A stretch of 64,000 nt of DNA from CAITZA01 sp937915285 (GCA_036821825.1 DAISIV010000005.1:53247-117246), one strand, 5' to 3'. Positions 26,471 to 35,814 are shown, counted from the stretch's first letter. Made by a program: numbers and translations. Notes: generated by a model not told the origin, from the sequence alone.

Positions 26471-27403
26471 ATGCCTGATTTCTTATCCCATAACATCACG
26501 GTAATCAACTTCATACTGATCAATATGGCGTTGGGTCTCAGCATATACCTGACACTCTCGACAGGTCTGCTGTCACTGGCTAACGCCGGTTTCATGGCAA
26601 TTGGCGCCTATACAACTGCTCTGATAATCACAAGGACCGACATACCTCTCGGTGTCGCCATCGTCCCGGCCATGCTCTTGGCGGCTCTGGTTGCTTTGCC
26701 ACTGGGGATGCTTGTATTGCGGCTTCGTGACGTCTACCTGGCAATAGCCACGTTGGGTTTTGGCGAAATAGTCCGAATCGCCGCCCTCAACGGAGACAAG
26801 GTTGTTCGATGGTTCAGCGACAATAAAGACCTGATCGTTTTCAATGGAGCGGAAGGCATTACGCTCAGCTACGTAACCCCGAAGATTGTCCTGGGTTTAC
26901 CCGATAGCACCTGGCCTCTGCTTATATACCTTCTGGTTGTGACTTACCTGGCCTTTACCCTTCAGAATTCGCGCTACGGTAGAGTTTTGGCGTCCATCCG
27001 TCAGGACGAAACGGCCGCTCACACCCTGGGTATAGACGTGGTGAGGTACAAGCTGCTGGCTTTTGTGCTCAGCGCAGCAATAGCGGCTGGGGCTGGAGCT
27101 TTGAGCGCGCCGGTGATGAGAGTCATAGACCCCAGAAACTATGTTTTCAGTAAGGCTGTCGACATTCTTGCTTATGCCGTCCTCGGCGGGATGACTCACT
27201 GGTTTGGCCCTATTGTCGGGGCAACGGTCCTGACATCCCTGCCTGAGATTCTGAGTTTTCTCAAGGACCAGCGTGACGTTGCGAATGGTCTCATCATAAT
27301 GATTTCCACCATTTATCTCCCAGGAGGCCTGGTTGATCCAAAAATGTGGAGGTCTTTGGCAAAATTTGTGCTCGGGAGAAACACTTCAGGCTCAACTGCC
27401 TGA
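26471..27403 (+). CDS. livM: Second Liv-type permease LivM
   Basis: Membrane subunit with the LivM hallmarks STGLLSLANAGFMAIGAY near the N-terminus, RLRDVYLAIATLGFGEIVRI in the middle and the C-terminal GGMTHWFGPIVGA segment. Length of 310 residues is normal. It follows livH by 22 bases. Confidence 0.92.
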   Translation: MPDFLSHNITVINFILINMALGLSIYLTLSTGLLSLANAGFMAIGAYTTALIITRTDIPLGVAIVPAMLLAALVALPLGMLVLRLRDVYLAIATLGFGEIVRIAALNGDKVVRWFSDNKDLIVFNGAEGITLSYVTPKIVLGLPDSTWPLLIYLLVVTYLAFTLQNSRYGRVLASIRQDETAAHTLGIDVVRYKLLAFVLSAAIAAGAGALSAPVMRVIDPRNYVFSKAVDILAYAVLGGMTHWFGPIVGATVLTSLPEILSFLKDQRDVANGLIIMISTIYLPGGLVDPKMWRSLAKFVLGRNTSGSTA

Positions 27404-27476
27404 TGTCGAGCGCAGCCCTAATAGAAGGAATATCTTTTTCCTGGATTATGACCCAATAAATTCCAGTGGAGTGTGA

Positions 27477-28265
27477 TTGTACCGGGATATGTCATTGATT
27501 GAACCAAAACCGTTGCTGGAAATAGATGGAGTGACAAAGAAATTCGGTGGCGTTGTCGCTTTCGAGGATGTTTCCTTCAACATATACCCCGGTCTCACCT
27601 GCGGTCTCATAGGGCCAAATGGAGCAGGTAAAACTACCCTGTTAAATGCCATCAGCGGCCTTATCCCCCTGTCCATGGGAGAAATAAGACTGTCAGGAGA
27701 TACCTTGAGCGGCTTGCCACCACATAAGATAGCCGCTCGCGGAGTATCCAGGACATTCCAGAACATCCGCATATTCCCGGAACTCTCTGTGGTTGAAAAC
27801 GTCATGATTGGCTGGCATCTGAACAACAAGGGTACCCTCCTGGAGACTTTTTTCAGATTGCCACGCAGCCGCATGGAAGATCGTGAATCCCGAAAGTCAT
27901 GCCTTGGTCTGCTGGCCGACCTCGGCATGGAAGACCTCTCCGGCCTCCAGGCAGGGGCTCTTTCCTATGGAGACCAAAGGCGTCTGGAAATTGCCAGGGC
28001 CCTGGCACTAAAACCCCGGCTACTGCTGCTAGATGAACCGGCAGCAGGAATGAACCGCAGAGAAACCGATGAACTATTTGAATTCCTGGTCATGCTTAAA
28101 AACACTGCGCTGACCATACTCATCATCGAGCATGATATGGATGTCATAATGCGAATAAGTGATCAGGTAGTTGTCCTGAACTTTGGAGTAAAGATAGCCG
28201 AGGGATCTCCAGATTCTGTCAGAAACGATCGTCGCGTTATCGAGGCTTATCTTGGAGAAGAATAG
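27477..28265 (+). CDS. livG: Second Liv-type ATPase LivG
   Basis: ATPase with Walker A GPNGAGKTT, TFQNIRIF Q-loop, GALSYGDQRRLEIARALA signature region, Walker B LLLDEPAAGMN and IEHDMDVIM switch. The ending YLGEE is typical of LivG. TTG 27477 has GGAG at 27468-27471; ATG 27489 four codons later is an alternative. Confidence 0.92.
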   Translation: MYRDMSLIEPKPLLEIDGVTKKFGGVVAFEDVSFNIYPGLTCGLIGPNGAGKTTLLNAISGLIPLSMGEIRLSGDTLSGLPPHKIAARGVSRTFQNIRIFPELSVVENVMIGWHLNNKGTLLETFFRLPRSRMEDRESRKSCLGLLADLGMEDLSGLQAGALSYGDQRRLEIARALALKPRLLLLDEPAAGMNRRETDELFEFLVMLKNTALTILIIEHDMDVIMRISDQVVVLNFGVKIAEGSPDSVRNDRRVIEAYLGEE

Positions 28266-28340
28266 GTTCCAGAGGAAATCATTTCCTGTTAAGAAGACTT
28301 GGAGCGCCATTTTGAGAATGATTACAGGGCATTCTATCCT

Positions 28341-29045
28341 ATGTTACTCGTAGAGGACCTACACACATCATACGGTTCAATCGCCGCTTTGAAGGGAGTC
28401 AGCTTCAGCGTCCCCGAAGGCTCGGTTGTAGCCATGGTTGGCGCCAACGGCGCCGGTAAATCCACGACCGTCAACACCATCAGCGGCTTGCTTGCGCCCA
28501 ACAAAGGTTCTGTGAGATTCCAGGGCGTGGAAATCGGTGGACGTCGACCTGATATAGTAGCCTCACTCGGGTTGATACAAGTCCCGGAGGGCAGACAGGT
28601 TCTGGGGAGCCTTTCAGTCGAAGAAAACCTCCTGTTGGGCGCCTACACAAGACGGGATTCTGAAATTACACAGGACCTTAAAAAGATTTATGATCGTTTC
28701 CATCAACTATCTGTCCGACGCAAACAGTTGTCCGATTCATTATCCGGGGGAGAACAGCAAATGCTTGCGCTGGGCAGAGCCCTGATGGCGCGCCCCAAGT
28801 TGTTGATGCTCGACGAACCCTCCTTGGGCTTGGCCCCACTCGTCGTAAACGAAGTGTTCAAAATCATTTCCTCACTCAGGGAACAAACAACCATCCTGGT
28901 GATAGAACAGAATGCCAGAAAAGCCCTTCAGGTGGCCGACTTTGCCTATGTCATGGAAGGGGGGAAGATCGTGAGGGAAGGTCCAGCCTCGCAGTTACAG
29001 GATGATCCCGCAATAGTAGAGGCTTACCTCGGGAAGAAACTTTGA
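28341..29045 (+). CDS. livF: Second Liv-type ATPase LivF
   Basis: ATPase with Walker A GANGAGKST, signature SLSGGEQQMLALG, Walker B MLDEPSLGLAP and VIEQNARKAL, ending YLGKKL. ATG 28341 gives the usual LivF N-terminus (LLVEDLHTSYG). A TTG at 28299 would add 14 residues; neither has a strong ribosome binding site, so the start is uncertain. It closes the importer genes; an amidase follows 80 bases downstream. Confidence 0.9.
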   Translation: MLLVEDLHTSYGSIAALKGVSFSVPEGSVVAMVGANGAGKSTTVNTISGLLAPNKGSVRFQGVEIGGRRPDIVASLGLIQVPEGRQVLGSLSVEENLLLGAYTRRDSEITQDLKKIYDRFHQLSVRRKQLSDSLSGGEQQMLALGRALMARPKLLMLDEPSLGLAPLVVNEVFKIISSLREQTTILVIEQNARKALQVADFAYVMEGGKIVREGPASQLQDDPAIVEAYLGKKL

Positions 29046-29125
29046 TACAGTCTTCTCGACCACACCTCTTTCGGAAATTACCAACTCACCTGTTTAAATT
29101 CTATCACTGAGGCCATTCCAGAAAC

Positions 29126-30304
29126 ATGAATGATGAATTCAATGCGATAATAACTCCTATTGATCCACCGCTGCGTTTGGTCGACCATGGTCCTCTGTCA
29201 GGGCTCGATTTTGTTGTGAAGGATCTTTTCGATGTGGCCGGGCTCCCAACCAACGCAGGGAATCCCGATTACGCGGGATACCATGGAATTCCGGAAAAGA
29301 ACGCCGTTGCCGTAAACATGGCGCTTGCAGCAGGCGCACGTCTGGTTGGCAAGACGCACCTGCACGAACTCGCCTATGGCATAACGGGTATCAACCCCCA
29401 TTACGGCATTCCGGTCAATCCTCTGGATGCCAAACGCATTCCTGGAGGATCGAGTTCCGGATCGGCTGTCGCTGTAGCCAGCGGATTGACCCCATTTTCA
29501 CTCGGGACGGATACAGCCGGGAGTATAAGAGTTCCGGCTGGTTTTTGCGGAATCTTCTCGCTCAGACCCACTTATGGCAAGATTCCGGTGGATGGATCGG
29601 TTCCACTGTCACCTTCGCAGGACACTGTCGGAATATTTGCCAGGGATCTGGACATGCTGGCCCGGGTGGCTTCAGTCCTTGTCACAACCGTTCAACCTAA
29701 CGACATCCCGATCATCCGGCCTCAGCGAATCATCATTCTGGATGACATGTCTGACTGGGACCCCGGAATGGCAAAGTCATTTGCCGCACTGACAGACTCC
29801 CTCAAAAGAAAGGGATTTAAAATCCAACGCTTGAGCTTCGACCTCCTGAGAGATTCTCTGGAGGCTCAAAAGGTTGTCCAGTATTCAGAGGTCCTCGGAG
29901 TCCACGAGAAATGGCTGAGGGAGAAAAATCCGGCACTAGGTGAAGACGTAGCCTTACACATAAGGACTGCCTCCAAAATGTCCGTAGCCGAGATTGGACG
30001 CGCCGTTTCAAAAAAAGCCGTCATGGCTTCGGAGTTCGTCAGGATTCTCGGCCGCGATGGTATATTCGTTTTGCCTGTGGCAGCAGGCCCAGCCCCATTG
30101 ATCCTGGATATCTCTGACATGGAAAGATCCATGAAATTCAGGGTCCAGACACTCGCTTTCAATACCATAGCCAGCATAACCGGTCTCCCGGCGGTAACCA
30201 TCCCAATCAAAAACGCTGATGGCCTTAGCTGTGGAATTCAGTTCATAGGACAACCAGACTCGGATATCGAACTGATCACGATGGTAAGTGAACTGTCCTC
30301 TTGA
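29126..30304 (+). CDS. Amidase signature family hydrolase
   Basis: Serine amidase predicted to release ammonia or an amine from an amide. The Ser-cisSer-Lys triad is visible as Lys32 (VVKDLFD), Ser109 (GGSSSGSA) and Ser133 (GTDTAGSIR). At 392 residues it is shorter than GatA or allophanate hydrolase, close to small AtzF/amidase forms. There is no signal peptide, so it acts in the cytoplasm on imported substrate. Its place behind the second Liv operon and before a GntR/2-oxoacid oxidoreductase block suggests that an imported amide is hydrolysed to an acid that is then oxidised. It is not the tRNA amidotransferase subunit, since gatB and gatC are absent. Confidence 0.87.
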   Translation: MNDEFNAIITPIDPPLRLVDHGPLSGLDFVVKDLFDVAGLPTNAGNPDYAGYHGIPEKNAVAVNMALAAGARLVGKTHLHELAYGITGINPHYGIPVNPLDAKRIPGGSSSGSAVAVASGLTPFSLGTDTAGSIRVPAGFCGIFSLRPTYGKIPVDGSVPLSPSQDTVGIFARDLDMLARVASVLVTTVQPNDIPIIRPQRIIILDDMSDWDPGMAKSFAALTDSLKRKGFKIQRLSFDLLRDSLEAQKVVQYSEVLGVHEKWLREKNPALGEDVALHIRTASKMSVAEIGRAVSKKAVMASEFVRILGRDGIFVLPVAAGPAPLILDISDMERSMKFRVQTLAFNTIASITGLPAVTIPIKNADGLSCGIQFIGQPDSDIELITMVSELSS

Positions 30305-30524
30305 ATTGAACGTCGCTCTCCTTCCACTCCACAACAATAAGAATGCATCGATTTTCAAGGGGTTATGACGCCTCATTGAGTGGGCGCCTGTTCCGGCGCG
30401 TTCCACAATAATTTCTGCCATGGTCTGTGACGGTTTCTGAACAAATTCCAAGTCAGTTCAATCATTTCATTAGGTTAACCTATTGTATTTTCTCTAGCCC
30501 AATTTGTTTCTGAAGAAAAATTAG

Positions 30525-30572
30525 TTGACGAAATCTGGCATTTGGTATTAGGTATCTGGTATACCAGAGGTG
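30525..30572 (+). promoter_or_regulatory. Promoter and FadR/GntR operator of GntR gene
   Basis: TTGACG at 30525-30530 is a good -35 box; TAGGTA at 30549-30554 is a possible -10. A perfect 14-bp palindrome TCTGGTATACCAGA at 30555-30568 follows and matches the T.GTnnnAC.A pattern of FadR-subfamily GntR operators. It overlaps by two bases the ribosome binding site GAGGTG (30567-30572), so binding would block transcription at its start. Confidence 0.65.
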
Positions 30573-30576
30573 AGCA

Positions 30577-31269
30577 ATGAAATTGTCACTACCCCAAATC
30601 AGTCAACCGGCCACTTTGGCAGATCTTGCGCACGACACCCTGAAGCAATTTCTGCTTTCACCGAAAGCCAAGGGACTGGAAAGGCTGGAAGAACGAACAC
30701 TGGCAAAACAGCTCGGCATAAGCCGAACGCCGCTCAGGGAAGCTGTAAACAGACTCATTTTCGAGGGTTTTTTGCGGGTAGAACCTAGAAGGGGCGTTTT
30801 TCTCAACCACCCTTCGAAAAAAGAAATCATCGAAATCCTTCATGTCCGTGCTGCGCTGGAGTCAATGGCCGCACGTCTAACAGCATCAAGGATCACGTCA
30901 TCTGACCTTGAAAACCTTCGAAAGATATTCGCTCCATTCCATCTTGATAGCGTCGAAGAACACGTCGAAGAATTCTCGCTGGCTCATTTTGAATTTCACG
31001 AACAGGTTTTGGAGCTTAGCGGATGTGGAAAGCTCATCGAAATGGCTTCCAACATTCGAGATCAGATGAAGCTTGTTCGGGTGCACACGATGCGCATCAG
31101 GCGAAATATCAAGAAATCGTTGATTGAACATTTGGAAATAATCGACGCGCTTGAGTCAAGAGATCCTGATGTTGCGGCCAACAGGATGCGTGAACACATC
31201 CTCAATCTGGTCAAATACGTAGAGAATAGCACCGAGAGTTATCCTTGGAATCAACAATCTAGTTCGTAG
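30577..31269 (+). CDS. GntR-family regulator, FadR subfamily (FCD domain)
   Basis: Winged-helix repressor: N-terminal GntR domain (GLERLEERTLAKQLGISRTPLREAVNRL type, residues about 12-75) and an all-helical FCD ligand domain with the metal-ligand residues of this group (EFSLAHFEFHEQVL and a later EHLEIIDALESRD). The operator directly before its gene suggests autoregulation and control of the downstream oxidoreductase operon. FCD regulators usually sense small carboxylates or acyl compounds, which fits the neighbourhood. Confidence 0.88.
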   Translation: MKLSLPQISQPATLADLAHDTLKQFLLSPKAKGLERLEERTLAKQLGISRTPLREAVNRLIFEGFLRVEPRRGVFLNHPSKKEIIEILHVRAALESMAARLTASRITSSDLENLRKIFAPFHLDSVEEHVEEFSLAHFEFHEQVLELSGCGKLIEMASNIRDQMKLVRVHTMRIRRNIKKSLIEHLEIIDALESRDPDVAANRMREHILNLVKYVENSTESYPWNQQSSS

Positions 31270-31321
31270 AGCAACTCACGAATTACGCCGGGTTCCGGCA
31301 GTCTCAATCAGGAGAACATGA

Positions 31322-32962
31322 ATGACTGAATTCCGAGTTCCGAGAAAAGATTTCATAGCGCCTCGATGTGTGACGGCATGCCCCGCAGGGGTTGATGTGC
31401 CTCGTTACATCAGGGCTGTGCGGCAAGGAAAATTCGATGACGCCGTGGCGATTGTAAGAGAGAAAATTCCTTTTCCAACTGTTTGCGCCGACGCCTGTTT
31501 CGCTCCATGTGAGGACGCTTGCGCTTACCGACAGTATGGAGACCCGGTTGCCATCAGGGCGCTGAAACGCGCGGCAGTAGACAGAGAGACTGGAGACTGG
31601 AAAAAAGCCAGGAAAGCCCCAAAGTCCAACGGCAGGAAAATCGCAGTGATCGGGGCAGGACCAGCCGGACTTACTGCTGCCTATTATCTAGCGAATACGG
31701 GCGCGAAGGTAACCATTTTTGACGCCTTTGACCAACCCGGCGGCGCCATGCGTTATTCAATCCCCAATTATAGGCTACCGATCGAAAGACTGGACCGTGA
31801 TGTTGATTACATAATGGCTCAGGGGATCGAATTTCGGGGAGGGCAAAGAATTGAGTCCGACAGCATTGAAAGACTGACCACCGGGTTTGATGCCGTGTGC
31901 ATTACGGTAGGATCGAGCCAGAGCGCCAGGATCCCACTGGAGGGTGTCGATAAACCGGGCTTTTTCTGGGGCCTCGAGTTCTTACGAGACGTGGCCCAGG
32001 GAAAAACTCCTTCGTTGGGAAAAAGCGTGGCCGTTATCGGAGGTGGAAACGTCGCAATTGATGTTGCTTTGACCGTCAAGAGGTTAGGCGCTGAAGAGGT
32101 CAACATCTTCTGTCTGGAATCCAGAGAAGAGATGCCGGCCCATCCGTGGGAGATTTCTTTGGCGGAAGAGGAAGGAATTGTTGTGAACAACACCTGGGCT
32201 CCCAAAAGGGTTTTGGGTGGCGAAAGGGTGGAAGGCCTGGCGCTGATGAAATGCCTTTCGGTCATCGACGACGCATGTAACTTTGACCCCGTTTACGACG
32301 ACCAGATTACTCACCGCATACCTGTAGACACAGTTATAGCGGCCATAGGTCAGACACCTCTCATGGATTTTCTCAATTCCTTTCCTGAAGTTAAGACCAA
32401 ATCTAACGGAATAGTAGTAGCCGAAGATCTCATGACCGACAGACCTGGTGTTTTTGCGGCGGGAGACATTGTGACTGGCCCGTCATCGATTATTGGGGCC
32501 ATTTCCCAGGGAAGAGTTCTGGCAATCTCAATTGACAAATACCTTGGTGGCGACGGCGATATCTCGGAAGTACTGGCTCCTCCGGAGGAAGAAGTAACCT
32601 TACGTCCATTCCCGGAAATTCTTCCCCGTTGCGAAATGCCTCATCTCAAAGGCTGGGAACGTTCCGGGAATTTTGATCAGGTAGAGACAGGTTTCTCAGA
32701 ATTTCAGGCCCTTCGAGAGGCATCCAGATGTCTGGAATGTGACGCCAGGAAGTTTGAGGTCGTTGTAAACACATCCTACTGCAAGGAATGTGGATATTGC
32801 GCCGAGGTATGCAGCATGCAGGTGTTTGGTCCGGCGGCAGGGTTCAATGCTAAAGGCTACAAACCTATGGAGACAAAATCGTCCGACTGGTGTGTGGGGT
32901 GTTTCAAATGCTTTTTCACATGCCCGGATTTTGCAATTGATGTTCGGGAAATAACAGCCTGA
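31322..32962 (+). CDS. GltD-like NAD(P)H flavoprotein fused to 2[4Fe-4S] ferredoxin
   Basis: Electron-transfer subunit. An N-terminal Fe-S helical domain (CVTACPAGVDVPRY; CADACFAPCEDAC) leads into a GltD-like pyridine-nucleotide-disulfide oxidoreductase with FAD motif GAGPAGL near residue 112, NAD(P) motif GGGNVAIDVA, and the VFAAGDIVTGPSSIIGAI FAD loop. The C-terminus adds a two-cluster ferredoxin: CKECGYCAEVC and CVGCFKCFFTC. The next three genes encode a 2-oxoacid oxidoreductase, so this protein probably links it to NAD(P), as PadH plus PadF do in phenylglyoxylate:NAD oxidoreductase or KorC in some aromatic degraders. ATG 31322 has GGAGAA upstream; the ATG at 31318 is out of frame. Confidence 0.87.
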   Translation: MTEFRVPRKDFIAPRCVTACPAGVDVPRYIRAVRQGKFDDAVAIVREKIPFPTVCADACFAPCEDACAYRQYGDPVAIRALKRAAVDRETGDWKKARKAPKSNGRKIAVIGAGPAGLTAAYYLANTGAKVTIFDAFDQPGGAMRYSIPNYRLPIERLDRDVDYIMAQGIEFRGGQRIESDSIERLTTGFDAVCITVGSSQSARIPLEGVDKPGFFWGLEFLRDVAQGKTPSLGKSVAVIGGGNVAIDVALTVKRLGAEEVNIFCLESREEMPAHPWEISLAEEEGIVVNNTWAPKRVLGGERVEGLALMKCLSVIDDACNFDPVYDDQITHRIPVDTVIAAIGQTPLMDFLNSFPEVKTKSNGIVVAEDLMTDRPGVFAAGDIVTGPSSIIGAISQGRVLAISIDKYLGGDGDISEVLAPPEEEVTLRPFPEILPRCEMPHLKGWERSGNFDQVETGFSEFQALREASRCLECDARKFEVVVNTSYCKECGYCAEVCSMQVFGPAAGFNAKGYKPMETKSSDWCVGCFKCFFTCPDFAIDVREITA

Positions 32963-32979
32963 GCGCTGGAGGTTTATGA

Positions 32980-34155
32980 ATGAAACGATTTCTTGAAACA
33001 GGAAATTTTGCCATAACAGAGGGCGCAATTCTCGGAGGATGCCGCTTCTTTTGCGGTTATCCAATCACCCCCGCCACCGAATTGGCCGAAGCCATGAGCC
33101 TCAGATTGCCTCAGGTAAATGGAGTATACCTTCAGGCAGAAGACGAATGCGCTGCGATGCATTTGTGCATAGGAGCTTCCCTTGGCGGCATGAAGTCGAT
33201 GACTGCCACTTCCGGCCCGGGGTTCATTCTGTATGCGGACCCGTATGGCTGGGCCCTGGGATGTGAAGCCCCAATGGTCGTCATGAATTCAGGTCGTGTG
33301 GGACCCGTGTCCGGCATAACCGGCGCTCCTGGGCAGGGAGAATTTTATCTTACCAGGTATCCCACCCAAGGAGGAAACTTCGAAACAATTACACTCGCCC
33401 CAAACTCAGCCCAGGAATGTTTGAAAATAATTGTCGAGGCCTTCTACCTCTCAGAGCGCTTAAGAATGCCCATCACGGTCCTTGGAGACCAGCTTCTTAC
33501 TGATGGCATGGAAGACATCAGCGTTCCTGAAAACGATGACGAGATGAAGGAAATGGGGCTGCGAGTATGGCCCAGGCTCTATCACAAGGGACCCGACTTC
33601 TATCCGGCATCTGACGCTCTGGACATCCCTCCAGTCCAAATGGGGTATGACACCGGAGCGCTTTGCTCGGACTGGACTCCCACTGTTGAGGGTTACGACA
33701 TAGAAGAAGTCGAGGAGCATCACAAACACGCATACCGTCTGATTTACAAGGTCAGGAACAACCCTCAACTGTACGAAGACTTCTATGAAAAAAAATACAT
33801 GGATGACGATCCTGACTTGGTTGTCGTCTCCTATGGCACTCCCAGCCGGGTTGTAAACACCGCGGTGGAAAGGGCCAGGTCCGAAGGCCTCAAAGTAGGG
33901 GCTCTGAGACTCATAAACCTATGGCCTTTTCCTGACAGGCATTTCAGTAGAAAAACCAAATACCTGGTAGTTGAACTAAATTGGGACGGGCAGCTTGTCA
34001 GAGAAGTCCAGAGGGCTGCTCCAAAAGACGCTGAAGTCAAATTCCTGGGTTGCTGTGGGGATCTGCCTACCATCCCCGATCTCATGGAAACCTTTACAAA
34101 GATGCTTAAAAATCAACCCCTTGAACGCAAGGGTTGGGTATTGGAGGCGTGGTGA
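32980..34155 (+). CDS. 2-oxoacid:acceptor oxidoreductase alpha subunit
   Basis: Pyruvate/2-oxoacid:ferredoxin oxidoreductase family alpha chain (PorA/KorA/VorB/PadG type). Blocks seen: EGAILGGCRFFCGYPITPATE, QAEDECAAMHLCIGASLGG, TATSGPGF, and a C-terminal transketolase-C-like domain with VVSYGTPSRVV and LINLWPFPD. GGAGG at 32968-32972 sets the start. The next gene overlaps its stop by one base. The reaction would be oxidative decarboxylation of a 2-oxoacid to acyl-CoA with TPP. Candidates are phenylglyoxylate, 2-oxoisovalerate and 2-oxoglutarate; sequence inspection cannot decide. Confidence 0.9.
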   Translation: MKRFLETGNFAITEGAILGGCRFFCGYPITPATELAEAMSLRLPQVNGVYLQAEDECAAMHLCIGASLGGMKSMTATSGPGFILYADPYGWALGCEAPMVVMNSGRVGPVSGITGAPGQGEFYLTRYPTQGGNFETITLAPNSAQECLKIIVEAFYLSERLRMPITVLGDQLLTDGMEDISVPENDDEMKEMGLRVWPRLYHKGPDFYPASDALDIPPVQMGYDTGALCSDWTPTVEGYDIEEVEEHHKHAYRLIYKVRNNPQLYEDFYEKKYMDDDPDLVVVSYGTPSRVVNTAVERARSEGLKVGALRLINLWPFPDRHFSRKTKYLVVELNWDGQLVREVQRAAPKDAEVKFLGCCGDLPTIPDLMETFTKMLKNQPLERKGWVLEAW

Positions 34156-35003
34156 TGCAGTATCAGTCGAGCGCTCTCGTTGATGACTATTTGAGAACCA
34201 GAAAAATTCCCAGCACCGCTTGTTCAGGGTGTGGATTGGGGATTAACCACAAAGTGGTAATCCAGGCAATTTCTGAGCTAGGCCTGAAAACAAAAGACAT
34301 TATATGGGGAACAGCAATTGGCTGCGCAGGAAGACAAACATTCGCCACATGGAAGGGCGACGGTTTTGCCGGGACTCACGGTCGGGTTTACGCAATCGCA
34401 AGGGGATTAAGAGTCGCCTTGCCCAGAGACAAGAAGATAGTCCTTACCGTGGGTGATGGAGACGCATTTGGAATAGGCCTGCTCCACCTCATACACGCCG
34501 CCCGCTCAAATGCCGGATTCACGGTAATTGTCATGGACAACCTAGGCTACCAGTCCACCGGCGGGCAATTCGGTTTTACAACGCCTCAAGGGGCCAAGAC
34601 TGATTCCAGCCCTTACGGCATGTTCGAACACAACCTCATGAGTGAAGGCATGGATGTGATGCATATCCTGAAGGGAGCGGGCGCCACATTTCTGGCCAGA
34701 CACACCGCCACAGACGGCCTGGCGGCTGTCGAAAGCGTGAAAAAGGCCATATCCAACAATGGCTTCTCACTCGTCCACATGCCATACCCCTGCCCTACCA
34801 ATTTTGGTTCCAGGCACCTCGGGAATCGAAACGCCGTCAATATTCTCCGCTGGATGCAGAAACATACTGCTCCGCTGGGCCAGGAAAAACCGGACACTAT
34901 TTGGGCCACGGGAGTCTACCACGACGCCAGAGGATCAAGACCCGAGTTGTCCGAACTGGTGTGGGATTCAGTCGGGAAGATACGAAGGACGGGCAAACTA
35001 TGA
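34155..35003 (+). CDS. 2-oxoacid:acceptor oxidoreductase beta subunit, TPP-binding
   Basis: Thiamine-diphosphate-binding chain. TACSGCGLG near the N-terminus, GTAIGCAGR, the TPP/Mg motif starting GDGDAFGIG and ending in MDNLGYQSTGGQ are present. ATG 34155 overlaps the upstream stop (TGATG) and has GGAGG at 34143-34147; a longer in-frame TTG at 34134 is not needed. The gene's last four bases overlap the start of the gamma gene (ATGA). Translational coupling of all three subunit genes is clear. Confidence 0.9.
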   Translation: MQYQSSALVDDYLRTRKIPSTACSGCGLGINHKVVIQAISELGLKTKDIIWGTAIGCAGRQTFATWKGDGFAGTHGRVYAIARGLRVALPRDKKIVLTVGDGDAFGIGLLHLIHAARSNAGFTVIVMDNLGYQSTGGQFGFTTPQGAKTDSSPYGMFEHNLMSEGMDVMHILKGAGATFLARHTATDGLAAVESVKKAISNNGFSLVHMPYPCPTNFGSRHLGNRNAVNILRWMQKHTAPLGQEKPDTIWATGVYHDARGSRPELSELVWDSVGKIRRTGKL

Positions 35004-35539
35004 AAGATAGACTCGAGATTGTTGCAAGTGGATTCGGTGGCCAGGGCGTTGTCAGGCTTGGCCAGACATTAGGCGAGGCAGCCGTAAAACAGGGACTCAG
35101 GGTTACCATGCTGAAGAGCCACGGGACCGAAATGCGTGGTGGTTATGTGCGAAGCCAGGTGGTTCTCTCGCAGAAAGCCATAGATAGCCCTATGTGTGAA
35201 ACTCCCGACGTATTTCTGGCCCTCTCCAGTTCAGCATACAACCGGTTTAAGGACACTGTTCCAGCAGAAGGAATCATCGTCTACGACCCTGCTTTTGTTG
35301 AAGAAATAGACGCTTCTCTACCCTGCAGGCAAATTGCGGTGCCTGCGAAGGATATAGCGGTCAGGAATTTCAAGAGACCCATTTTTTCTAATGCTGTGGC
35401 TCTCGGATCACTGGCCAAATTGCTGGAAACTATGCTTGAAAAAAATGTCGTTCTGGAAAGTTTCCTGGAAGTTATCCCTAAGTACAAGGACGAGAACCGT
35501 AACGCATTCGAGATGGGTTACGAAACCATGAACATATAG
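35000..35539 (+). CDS. 2-oxoacid:acceptor oxidoreductase gamma subunit
   Basis: Gamma domain (POR/IOR catalytic gamma type) of 179 residues, with VASGFGGQGVVRLGQTLGEAA, LKSHGTEMRGGYVRSQVVLS, and AVALGSLAKL. The ATG is inside the beta stop region (ATGA overlap at 35000-35003), so a longer open frame from 34901 is not used. It completes the complex with the flavoprotein/ferredoxin, alpha and beta chains. Confidence 0.9.
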   Translation: MKDRLEIVASGFGGQGVVRLGQTLGEAAVKQGLRVTMLKSHGTEMRGGYVRSQVVLSQKAIDSPMCETPDVFLALSSSAYNRFKDTVPAEGIIVYDPAFVEEIDASLPCRQIAVPAKDIAVRNFKRPIFSNAVALGSLAKLLETMLEKNVVLESFLEVIPKYKDENRNAFEMGYETMNI

Positions 35540-35814
35540 GATGGCCCGAATTGGATCCTCTATGTATACCACAAGGAGCCTTTGATAATTGAGACTGTTA
35601 CTGTGCCGGCGGGAATGGAGTGTTGAGTTGCATACATAGTTAAATTTTCTACTCAAAAATCGGCAGAGAGTGGTTCATCGACATGTTCCCCTTGGATCCG
35701 GGTGATTTGCTCGATTCACTCCTTACTCTGCAGATTTGAGATAAATGATGAGTACTCCGCCCACCGGCGCCATCCTGCAAAAGAATAATTAGTTAACGGG
35801 ATATCAGGTGACAC

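Noticed and set aside
34901..34999. N-terminal extension of the oxidoreductase gamma subunit
   Set aside because: It lies wholly within the beta gene, and the ATGA junction at 35000 gives the normal gamma N-terminus.
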